A DNA stretch of 64,000 bases from Paramicrosporidium saccamoebae (lineage: Eukaryota; Rozellomycota): contig MTSL01000159.1 of NCBI GenBank assembly GCA_002794465.1, positions 1,298 through 65,297 of the forward strand, written 5' to 3'. Shown one piece after another: positions 45,664 through 54,639 of this stretch; position 1 is the first letter of the stretch; each line of letters starts with the position of its first letter. The position numbers and the translations under genes are program-made. The notes under the pieces are model-generated. The model was not told where the DNA came from, did not search any database, and was given only the letters and a program-made list of their open reading frames with translations.

Positions 45664-46237
45664 CTATTGTGCATTTATTGGTACTTTTACTTGAATGTTG
45701 AGCAGCCGACTGAGCTCTGCATCTAATAGTTCGTCTAAGGACATTGTCTCGCGACCATAGACCCATTTCTTGTCAGCTACCGAATAATCGTATCTCTTTG
45801 GTCCACTACAACAACATTATGGAACGGCAAAAACTGCACCTGACGGGACTGGATAACCAGATTTGTTGGTTGGGAGGCTGGCGATTGATTACAAAGGTTC
45901 CTTTCGGTCCTAGTCGCAGGGTCAAAACACCGTTCTATGTGCATGTGTTACAGACAGATGGTAATTGTACACTATATTCGCAATCAAAACCGGGAATATC
46001 AATCTTGTCTCCAACATTTTCCAAGTATTCGCATAATCTCTCCAATGCGTCATTTGAAATTTGGTCATAATCCCTCTGGCTTAGGGGAAACGTCGTGAAT
46101 GAGCAACTCCAGGCATTGGAATTCAGGACTAGGTGGTTGGACCGGAAAAACGTTTTGTGTGATGACTTTGGTGCTCCAAAGAGCCTTGTTGACGCCACAA
46201 TAACAGAACGGACAGCGATGGTCAAGCGTGCAGACAT
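45664..46237 (-). CDS. YFH1: frataxin (iron-sulfur cluster assembly)
   Basis: Matrix protein that stimulates the NFS1-ISCU cluster assembly complex. Exons 46237-45971, 45934-45840 and 45805-45664 (introns 36 and 34 nt) give 167 residues. The presequence [20 protein letters not shown] is arginine/serine-rich. The fold is complete: [16 protein letters not shown] with an acidic ridge, [33 protein letters not shown] and [19 protein letters not shown]. Its first exon overlaps the 5' end of the bL9m gene on the opposite strand. Confidence 0.96.
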
Positions 46238-46667
46238 TAACTTAAACGCCAAGGAATTTCAAAGGTTTTCCTTTAGTCAGTGCGCATTCCTCTCAGCACA
46301 TTTGCCCCCTCACCGTATGAAGAGTAAGCGAATGGTAGAGGCAATACTGCTTCGAGATGTGCCCAAGTTGGGACAGCAAGGTATGCCGAGTTTAACACAG
46401 CCCTGACATCATGTAGGCGCATTGGTCCGTGTGAAGCGTATGGATGCAGGCTTATTTACTAATTACGTAGCCGGAGTATTGAGGCATCACCTGTACCCCT
46501 CTGGAGATGCAGTGTATGCCACTGACACCAACGTCATGAAATTTGTTGCGCCACTATTTTCACGCGAAACAGCACCGACCTCTCAGCAACTAAATAGAAA
46601 GATTCAGGCGGCAAAGCTTGCAGCGCAAGCGGAGATGACCACGAGCAAAAATTCTAATACAGTCTAA
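46218..46667 (+). CDS. MRPL50: mitochondrial large-subunit ribosomal protein bL9m
   Basis: Exons 46218-46380 and 46417-46667 (36-nt intron) give 137 residues. The bL9 N-terminal domain is clear: VEAILLRDVPKLGQQGALVRVKRMDAG with the junction inside the motif, then YPSGDAVYATDTNVMKF. The start is uncertain: ATG 46218 gives a leader with FQRFSFSQCAFLSAHL, whereas ATG 46317 (MKSKRMVEAILL) would remove it. With the first choice the coding region overlaps frataxin by 20 bp. The long C-terminal domain of bacterial L9 is missing, as in several mitochondrial versions. Confidence 0.88.
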
Positions 46668-46877
46668 ATGTGTTGTCACATACTAAGAGAATAGCAAGAC
46701 AATTACTACGCGAGAAGAAATTTGTTCATCACCAATTTGTGGGCTCACACCAATGTGTGGACAGATCAATCCATTACTTTACACATTGGGGGCGCTAACT
46801 GTTACCAAACAGTTTGGATCGTTCTCAAAAGCTCACAACCCAATCAATCTGTCACACACTATTGGCTGCTGCAATTC

Positions 46878-48175
46878 ATGCAATTTGTACCTCGTTGGAC
46901 GGCCATCAAGAGTGTTCGCAACTATTTTCGTCCTCCTCGCTATAGTAATGAGCTTACGGCTCACATGGGACCCAAAGAGGGAATACCAATCTATAGAGTA
47001 ATGGATGATAACGGTAAAGTGCAAGACTCGTCCAATGAGCCCAAGGTAAATATTCAAATGGCCAAGGTCTTATGCCGCAGTTGGCCAAGGAACTTGCACA
47101 AAAAATGATAAAGAACATGGTAACACTGACTGTAATGGATCAGATTCTTTATGACGCCCAACGCCAAGGACGCATTTCCTTTTACATGACGAGTTCTGGT
47201 GAAGAGGCAACTCACATTGGAAGTGCAGCCGCCCTCGAATCAAATGACCCAATCTTTGCCCAGTATCGTGAAATAGGCACGCTAATGTGGCGAGGATTTA
47301 CTCTTGCCGACATTATGAACCAATGTTACAGTAACCATCTGGACCCGGGGAAGGGAAGGCAGATGCCGGTGCATTATGGATCTGCAAAATACCATTTCCA
47401 AACAATCTCCAGTCCCTTGGGGACGCAAATCCCTCAGGCATCTGGCGCCGCATATGCCTTGAAGATGCGTGGTCAAAAGAATGTCGTAATGTGCTATTTT
47501 GGAGAAGGTGCAGCTAGCGAAGGGGACTTTCATGCTGGCCTAAACATGGCGGCAACTACAGAATCACCCGTGATTTTCTTCTGCAGAAACAATCATTATG
47601 CCATTTCTACTAGTCTTCAAGAACAGTATCGCGGGGATGGAATTGGTATTTGAGGTGCATAGATCTAATATGTAGCTTCCCGCGGTCCAGGTTATGGGAT
47701 CCCCGCGTTTCGGGTCGACGGAAACGATTTGTTGGCTGTTTATAACACCACTCAGCTAGCTCGTAAAATGGCACTCGAGAAGAATTCTCCAGTATTGATC
47801 GAAGCCATCACTTATAGAGTTGGTCACCACAGTACTTCAGACGACTCTACTGCATACAGAGGCCAAGAAGAGATTGACAATTGGACGAAGGCGAGCAATC
47901 CTATCACCAAATTTGCAAACTATCTTAAAAATAAGAATTGGTGGAGCGATGAACAGGAAAAATCCCTTCGCGATCAGGTCCGTAAACAAGTTTTGACTGA
48001 ATTTACTGCTGCCGAACAACAAAAGAAACCTGCAATCGATGAAATGTTCACTGACGTATATGATGAAATGCCATGGAATTTAAAAGCCCAAAGGGAAGAG
48101 TTGAAACAGATCCTCAAGGAGAATCCCGATAAATACCCGCTGGACCAGCATGTCGAGTCCCCATCCCTTAAATAA
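46878..48175 (+). CDS. BCKDHA: branched-chain 2-oxoacid dehydrogenase E1 alpha
   Basis: Thiamine-diphosphate E1 subunit that decarboxylates 2-oxoacids from Leu, Ile and Val. Exons 46878-47045, 47081-47645 and 47676-48175 (introns 35 and 30 nt) give 410 residues. Presequence [20 protein letters not shown]; then [44 protein letters not shown], the ThDP motif [15 protein letters not shown]...[10 protein letters not shown], the phosphorylation-loop region [16 protein letters not shown] and the C-terminal YPLDQH. PRP18 follows 30 bp on. Confidence 0.96.
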
Positions 48176-48205
48176 AATGCCCGTGATTGGCTGATAGTTT
48201 TCCTG

Positions 48206-49190
48206 ATGGATTTTAAGGATATTATTCAAGCAGAGATTCTTTCCAAGCGGAAAATTTACGAAGAAAGGGCCGGAACAAAGAAGTATACCAGGAGGGGAGA
48301 ATTTGGAGGAGCTGAAGTAACGGTTGATGTAGATGCGGCCGCAGGTGTGGATACAGGTGCGAATGTGGACGTACCTATAGAAAGACGCGAGGAGCACAAC
48401 GAGTACGAAAAGCATCAAAACCAAAACCAAAACCAACACCAACACCAGCACGAACACGAGCACGAACGCAAACTTGAGCATATACCCGATGCTTCAGTTG
48501 TTAAAGCCGCCACCGTTGTAGACCCATCTGTAGAGGTGAACACTACTGATACGCCCGCCGTAGCCGCTATGGTGGAAACTTCGCCTAGCAAAAAGTTTGA
48601 CGAGGCTTTGCTTGTTGGAGTCATGGAGACGGAGCCGATTTGCGCTGAGGATATCAAGGATGATCCAGCCAAACTGCGCAGCCTAATTTCCCTCTTTCTC
48701 AGGCGTTTAATACGTGAACAGGGTGCAGTTCTAGCTCAGCGCTTGCCTGATGACAGAAGCTCGCGGGAGGGGAAATTAGCAACGACAGTTTATCAGCAGT
48801 GCCAGGACCATCTGCGGCCACTATTTAAGCACTTGCGCAAGGACTTGCTGCCAGCCGATGTATTGTACAGTTTGGCTACAATTTGCGGATTCATGCAGCA
48901 GAGAGAGTATGTAAAGGCCAACGACATGTATTTAAAGCTGGCAATTGGCAATGCGCCTTGGCCTATTGGAGTCACCGCAGTCGGAATCCACGAGAGGTCT
49001 GCACAGGAAAAGATCAAGTCAAATCAAGTTGCCCGTATGTGACGCCATCTCAATGTTTTACGATTTAGATGTTCTTAACGACGAGGTTTCTAGAAAGTGG
49101 ATCCAGGCGGTTAAGCGGCTAATGACGTTTTGTCAAGGAATCTACCCTTCGCCCAATAGATCGAAAATGGTAAGACTACTGCATCATTGA
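48206..49190 (+). CDS. PRP18: pre-mRNA splicing factor PRP18
   Basis: Second-step splicing factor that helps choose the 3' splice site. Exons 48206-49034 and 49069-49190 (34-nt intron) give 316 residues. The N-terminus DIIQAEILSKRK and KKYTRRGEFGG is the PRP4-like SFM motif; the C-terminal PRP18 domain has LRPLFKHLRKDLLPADVL, QREYVKANDMYLKLAIGNAP, WPIGVTAVGIHER and, after the intron, HVLNDEVSRKWIQAVKRLM. A low-complexity stretch at about residues 70-92 alternates Gln with Asn, His and Glu (QNQNQNQHQHQHEHEHE). Confidence 0.95.
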
Positions 49191-49311
49191 TAACTGATCA
49201 CATAGATGGGCTAGTCGCAGATAAGAAATAAACACATTATTTTTTTCAAACGGCCCAATGGGCTCGGAAACCCCGGTCGACTCTAGGCTTTTTTCTCTCG
49301 GCCAAGCATCC

Positions 49312-50142
49312 ATGTAAGTGTCGCTGTCCATAATTATACAGGCCACGGCCATCCGTGCTGGACGGCCTCCATCCTATCATTTTAGACCGCTGCCAACAGA
49401 TACTAATGCATGTGTAGGTCGAACCTGAGACTTCAACGTCGCCTGGCTGCCAGCATCCTCAAGGCTGGTAAACGCAAGATTTGGCTGGACCCCAACGAGG
49501 CCGCCGAAATCGGAAACGCCAATTCCCGTATGCTTTAGGGGTGTGGATTTGCTAATAGTGCGTGTAGGTCAGTCTGTTCGCAAGCTCATTAAGGATGGTT
49601 TGGTGCTGAAGAAGCCCCAGGAGATTCATTCTCGCTTCCGTGTCCGTCAAATGGCCGAGGCTAAGCGCAAGGGCCGTCACTCTGGTGTTGGTAAGCGCCG
49701 TGGTACCCGTGAGGCCCGTATGCCCTCCAAGGTCATCTGGCTCCGTCGCATGCGCGTCCTTCGCCGCATGCTCCGTCGTCTTCGTGATGCTGGAAAGATT
49801 GACCGTCACATGTACCACGCTCTCTACCTCAAGGTTAAGGGTAACGTGTTCAAGAACAAGCGCGTTCTCCTCGAGCACATTCACAAGGCCAAGGCTGAAC
49901 AGGCTCGTTTGAAGCTTGCCAGTGACCAGGCTGAGGCTCTTCGTTCTCGCTCGCATGCCGCCAAGGAGCGTCAGGCTAAGCGTGCCGAGGCCAAGAAGAT
50001 TGAGCAGGAGCAGTTGGCTGCTGATGCCATTGCTGCCGCCAAGAAGGGTGCCGGTTTCAGTGCCAGTGGTGCTCCCAAGAAGACTGAAGACAAGCCCGCT
50101 GCTGCCCCCAAGAAGGCTGCCGGCAAGACCAAGTCCAAGTAA
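49312..50142 (+). CDS. RPL19: ribosomal protein eL19
   Basis: 60S subunit protein. Exons 49312-49313, 49418-49527 and 49568-50142 give 228 residues. The initiator codon is split: AT lies in exon 1 and G begins exon 2, giving [18 protein letters not shown]. The first intron is 104 nt, by far the longest found here, with branch site TACTAATGCATGTGTAG; the second is 40 nt. Core: [40 protein letters not shown] and [20 protein letters not shown]. The C-terminus is an Ala/Lys-rich tail longer than usual. Codon choice is strongly biased. Confidence 0.97.
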
Positions 50143-50308
50143 ATTCCGTTAGCATAAACCGTGTACTCTTTTAATACAATGGATCAGTACAATAATAATA
50201 TATGGTAATGGTAGGGATTGCGAGATGAAATTTTCACACTCGGACCAGGGTCGGTCTCCTTTGGGCTTGGACTTTTTTCTCGTCATCGTTCCAACCGCAT
50301 CGTATCAA

Positions 50309-50628
50309 ATGACTTCCAACTCTTCTCGTTTTGTTGCTCGCAAGTGGTACACTGCCCATTTTGAGCATCCATTCTAATCCATAGCTCTGCCACTGGCCGT
50401 CTTATTAACGCCAAGGACCACTCCAGCGTCCAGATTAACGTCGCCGAGGTTGATGCCTCTGGAATCATTACTGGAAAGTACAAGAGCTTTGCTCTTTGCG
50501 GGTTCGTGCGTCAGAACACTGAGGCTGACGACTCCCTCAACCGTCTCGCCACTGAGGCTGGTCTTTTGAAGACGTATGAGCTTGTATTGGTTTGTTGACT
50601 GTGTAGTGTCTGGTCTGCCCAGCAGTAA
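50309..50628 (+). CDS. RPS21: ribosomal protein eS21
   Basis: Exons 50309-50346, 50385-50573 and 50607-50628 (introns 38 and 33 nt) give 82 residues, close to the 83-87 of other species. The spliced start [20 protein letters not shown] matches the YVPRKCSATNR region of the family, followed by [27 protein letters not shown] and [20 protein letters not shown]. Without the last intron the protein would end differently ([11 protein letters not shown]); the spliced VWSAQQ end is the family form. Confidence 0.95.
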
Positions 50629-50774
50629 GTAAGAAGAGATTATTATTAGTGTGCGTGAAATAAAGTGAATGAAATACGAAATTGATCAGGCCTAATAGTT
50701 GTTGTATACGCCCGTATATTTATACGCGCTGTCCTGATAGGCCGGCAGGGTAAACTAGCACTTTAGCATTTTAC

Positions 50775-51283
50775 ATGGAGGGCACTCAACAAGTACTCGT
50801 AATCCTTCCCAATAGTGACTTTTATAGCACGAGTTGACGGCAGACCAGATGGCAGAGCTGAAGGAGGCCTTTTCAATGTTTGACAAGGACGGCGACGGCA
50901 CTATAACAGCCTCCGAACTAGCTTCGGTGTTGCATGCCCTCGGTCAGAGGCCCACTGACGATGAGCTCCAAATTATGCTCAACAGCGTCGATTCCAACCA
51001 AGACGGCGTTGTCGACTTTTCCGAGTTCCTTGAGCTCATGCGCAATCATTTCTATGCGGACGGAGAGGCGCCGACGGCAGAGGCCGAGTTGCTGGAGGCA
51101 TTTCGTATTTTCGATCGGAACGGGGACGGGTTCATCACGGAGGAAGAGCTAAGACAGGCGTTGTTGAATCTGGGCGAAAGATTGACGGGAGAACAGATTC
51201 GGGACATGCTGAGTGCGGCTGACAAGGATGGAAATGGACTGATTGATTATAGCGAATTTGCTGCCATGATGAACAATCAGTAA
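50775..51283 (+). CDS. CMD1: calmodulin (four EF-hands)
   Basis: Exons 50775-50792 and 50828-51283 (35-nt intron) give 157 residues. All four loops keep calcium-binding positions: [36 protein letters not shown] and [12 protein letters not shown]. The N-terminus [17 protein letters not shown] aligns with calmodulin. The central linker ([18 protein letters not shown]) is longer and less conserved than in canonical calmodulin, so a calmodulin-like protein is possible; I favour calmodulin because of the spacing and full set of loops. Confidence 0.87.
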
Positions 51284-51398
51284 ATATAAGTGTTCTGTCG
51301 TGTTATATACCATGTGCTGCGTGTAGGGAATAGTAACGGGTCCAAGGGCATCAATTTCTGTAAACATCCAGCGGCCAGGTTCTGCGACCCTGGAGACG

Positions 51399-52165
51399 AT
51401 GGACGAAGCAACAAGTTCCTCCACTGTGAATGAGTTTTGGCAACGGAAATATCGACAAGATGCGGCAAAGAACTGGAATTTATTTTATCGACGGAATGAG
51501 ACACGCTTCTTCAAGGATCGTCACTGGATAGGAAGAGAATTTCCCGAGCTGTACCAGCCCGAGACTGAGAAAGTTTTGGAAGTTGGCTGTGGGGTGGGTA
51601 ATTTTGCATTGCCTCTGTCTGAGGATAACCCAAGTTTGACCATTTTTGCATGTGATTTTGCCGAAAAGGCTGTTGACCTTTTCAAGGTAGCCTCATTTTC
51701 TGTTTGTACTAATTTCAGGCGGATGAACGGTACGCCAGCGGAAGATGTACGGCCTTTGTTGCAGATTTAACAGCAGGCGATCTAACAACAACCATTCCAG
51801 AACACTCTATCGACGTAGTGACGTGTATTTTTGTATTTTCAGCGCTGCCTCCGGAAAAGTTTGCGGCCGCCATCGACAACATTAAGAGTGTGCTCAAACC
51901 GGGTGGGATGGTCTTGTTTCGTGACTATTCCACCGACGATGCAGCACAAAAGCGTTTCAAAGATGATCGCAAATTAGCAGAGACGCTTTTTGTACGACAG
52001 GATGGCACCTTGGCATATTACTTTCATAAAGATGAATTGCAGAGGATCTTTGTTGAAAAGGGATTTACGGTGGATGCGTGCGAGTTGATTCATTCAAAGA
52101 CGACCAACATTAAACGTGAGCTTGATTTAGACCGGTACTTTTTGCAAGCAAAGTTCCACCTGTAG
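51399..52165 (+). CDS. METTL2: METTL2/Trm140-type tRNA m3C methyltransferase
   Basis: Makes 3-methylcytidine at position 32 of some tRNAs in its family. Exons 51399-51686 and 51719-52165 (32-nt intron with TACTAAT branch site) give 244 residues. Sequence shows RFFKDRHWIGREFPEL, the SAM motif VLEVGCGVGNFALPL, CDFAEKAVDLFK, RCTAFVADLT, IDVVTCIFVFSALP, LKPGGMVLFRDY and a C-terminal LFVRQDGTLAYYF. All are typical of METTL2/6/8 enzymes. No actin-binding extension as in yeast Abp140 is attached. Confidence 0.93.
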
Positions 52166-52552
52166 AATAAAAGTATTAAATTAGTGATTACGTGTATCGC
52201 ATAATAACAAGGGACTACTACGGATACACTATATATTATTCCCACTGTGTATATTTGTAAACATAAAGTCTCGTCCACAAGCCAATCCACATAGTAAATA
52301 ATTTCAATTACACATCGGATCCCCTTTATATGAAATATTCCTCACTCTCCTCAATCTCCTCACTCTCCTCACTCTCCTCGCTCCCCTCACCCCTCTCGTT
52401 CCCACTCCCACCCCTTATCAATATACCAATCAGTCAGTCTACCCCACTTCACATAGGGACCCCTTGTCCAGGGTTCACGGTAAGGCCTCACCCTTGACAA
52501 GGTAAGTTTGACCCTTTATATCGTATTCCATCCATCTGTATAGTTCTTCAGG
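52166..52552. repeat. intergenic region with CTCCTCACT repeat and RPL18A leader intron
   Basis: 387 bp. From about 52,340 to 52,417 it is pyrimidine-rich, with CTCCTCACT-type units, as expected of strong ribosomal-protein promoters. From 52,502 to 52,543 there is a candidate 42-nt leader intron (GTAAGTTTGACC...CTGTATAG) ending nine bases before the RPL18A start codon. Confidence 0.6.
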
Positions 52553-53097
52553 ATGATGCACGAGTACCAAATCGTCGGGCGCAAGCTCCCCTCGGCCCAG
52601 GACGCCACCCCGCAGCTTTACAAGATGCGCATCTTTGCCTCCAACGAGATTGTGGCCAAGTCGCGTTTCTGGTACTTCCTTAGCAAGCTGAAGAAGGTGA
52701 AGCGCACTGCTGGCGAGATTGTCTCCTTCAGCCAAGTGTTGGAGAAGAAGCCGATGAAGGTGAAGAACTTTGGTATTTGGCTGCGCTACGATTCGCGCTC
52801 TGGAACTCACAACATGTACAAGGAGTTCCGTGAACTGACCCGTTCCGAAGCTGTCCAGTCTTGCTGTACTAAATTTGCATAGTTTTTGATGGTTTAGACA
52901 TGGATATGGCGGCCCGCCATCGTGCCCGTTTCCGCTCCATCCAGATTATCAAGGTCAGCGAGCTGAAGACCAACCAGGTCCGTCGCCCCTACATTCAGCA
53001 GCTCATCGACCCCAAGCTGAAGTTCCCGATGCCGCATCGTGTTGCTCGCACATTCCGACCCATCTTTGCCAGCAAGCGTCCGACCACTCTCGCTTAA
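52553..53097 (+). CDS. RPL20: ribosomal protein eL20 (L18A)
   Basis: 60S subunit protein. Exons 52553-52865 and 52898-53097 (32-nt intron) give 170 residues. Motifs: [72 protein letters not shown] and [20 protein letters not shown]. The wording [14 protein letters not shown] and [12 protein letters not shown] is closest to fungal eL20. Two adjacent ATGs make the exact start uncertain by one codon. A leader intron upstream is likely. Confidence 0.97.
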
Positions 53098-53138
53098 AGA
53101 GGCCTAGCGTCATATCAATAAATCTCGTACGCACAATT

Positions 53139-54257
53139 ATGTTGTTTATTTGCCCACAATCATATAATTTTGCTCCAGCAGGGGCGCGCAACTTTAGCTG
53201 TTGGATGATGACAATGGAGAGGAGAAGACACTCATTGCTACGAGGAGGCTGTCTCGTCCTGCTAACTGTGCAGACCAGTGCCCTGATCCTGGTGATGAGA
53301 CATTCTCTCCGCAGTTCCCGCTTCATCCCCTCCAGCGTTGTTGTCACGGTAGAGGTTGTAAAGTTGGCACTTGCCTTTCTCATTGAACTGTTCACTGGAC
53401 ACACATCCCATCCCTCTGCTGTCTTTCGTGCTCTTCGGTATGACTTTCTTCGGAACAAGAGTCAGGTCTTGGCACTCGCCATCCCGGCCTTTCTCTACGC
53501 CATCCAGAATAATATGAGCTATTTCGCGCTGGCGCGACTGAGTGCAGTCAGTTTTCAAGTGCTCCAACAATTAAAGATTTTGACTACTGCCTTGATGGCG
53601 GGATGGCTCATGGGCAAGGAGATAAGCCGACAGCATTGGGTGGCACTCCTCTTACTCACCTCTGGTGTCATCTTTGTGCAGCTCTCCAATGTATCCGGCA
53701 AACAGAATGGCGCAGCTGGGAATTCCGAGGCGTGGATGGGATTTCTTGCCATGCTGGCCAATAGTCTGTCATCAGGATTTGCGGGTATTTATTTCGAACG
53801 ACTGATGAAATCAGCCTCCTTTCCGCTCCGCAAGCCTTCTCTTCGACGTACAATTTCCGTGATCATCCAGGTCGACAAGCCGACCCGTTCTGTATGGATA
53901 CAATCTATCGAATTAGGCGTCTTTGGATTGCTCTTTTCTGTCATGATGGCAATCTGGAATGACGGCTCTGTAATCATACAGAATGGATTCTTTTCAGGCT
54001 ACGACAAAATGGCTTTGCTCGTCGTTGGGATGCAGGCATGTGGTGGGATTCTCGTGGCCATGGTAGTTCGATACGCTGACAGCATCCTCAAGGCATTCGC
54101 CACCTCTGCATCCATTGTCCTCAGCAGCTTCATCACATTTGGTCTCTTGGGACAAAAGGTTGCACCATCGTTCTTAATGGGGGCTACTCTTGTTGTTCTC
54201 TCTGTGTATATTTATGCCAAGGCGGATCGCCTCCAAATGGACGTTAAGCGTCAATAG
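53139..54257 (+). CDS. nucleotide-sugar transporter (SLC35A family)
   Basis: Single-exon 372-residue Golgi/ER membrane protein with about ten hydrophobic segments. The conserved SLC35A block LAIPAFLYAIQNNMSYFALA, LSAVSFQVLQQLKILTTALM, SSGFAGIYFERLMK, ACGGILVAMVVRYADSILK and FATSASIVLSSF are present, the last two being hallmarks of UDP-Gal/UDP-GlcNAc/CMP-sialic acid carriers. The substrate cannot be told from sequence; UDP-GlcNAc or UDP-Gal is most likely. A later start at residue 23 (MMTMERRRHS) is possible because the first 22 residues look atypical. Confidence 0.93.
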   Translation: MLFICPQSYNFAPAGARNFSCWMMTMERRRHSLLRGGCLVLLTVQTSALILVMRHSLRSSRFIPSSVVVTVEVVKLALAFLIELFTGHTSHPSAVFRALRYDFLRNKSQVLALAIPAFLYAIQNNMSYFALARLSAVSFQVLQQLKILTTALMAGWLMGKEISRQHWVALLLLTSGVIFVQLSNVSGKQNGAAGNSEAWMGFLAMLANSLSSGFAGIYFERLMKSASFPLRKPSLRRTISVIIQVDKPTRSVWIQSIELGVFGLLFSVMMAIWNDGSVIIQNGFFSGYDKMALLVVGMQACGGILVAMVVRYADSILKAFATSASIVLSSFITFGLLGQKVAPSFLMGATLVVLSVYIYAKADRLQMDVKRQ

Positions 54258-54639
54258 ATTCTACATTTTATGCATAGTGAGTAAGTGTAACAGACTGAAA
54301 GTCTATAGACTCTTTAGCATTGTCGCGTAGTGGGGATAAATAGTATGGATACATATCTTACTGTCCTCAAATACCCAGCAACTAGGTCTTCTCCAAACTA
54401 ATCAACCCTCTACGTCAAATACCCGACTAATCAATCTTCTGCCTCTACGTCACAACCCAACTAATTAATCCTCTGCCTCTACGTCACGGCATGGAAATGG
54501 TCGCATAATGAAAAATTATCACCAACTTGGGCGCTGTTATTTGTGGACTCGTTAACATGAGAATAGACAGGTCATTATTGTACACATTGCGTATCTCTAG
54601 TCTTTTATCGAATCCTTTGTAGCATCACCTCAATCATTT
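54258..54639. repeat. convergent intergenic region with dispersed repeat copy C
   Basis: 382 bp between the transporter and INTS11 stop codons. From about 54,318 to 54,515 lies the reverse-oriented copy of the dispersed repeat: CATTGTCGCGTAGTGGGGATA first, then three imperfect internal units of about 35 bp ending CTCTACGTCA (near 54,415, 54,453 and 54,485). No coding potential seen. Confidence 0.65.

Noticed and set aside
53003-53458. Minus-strand frame under RPL18A and the transporter
   Set aside because: It is the antisense shadow of two strongly supported plus-strand genes.
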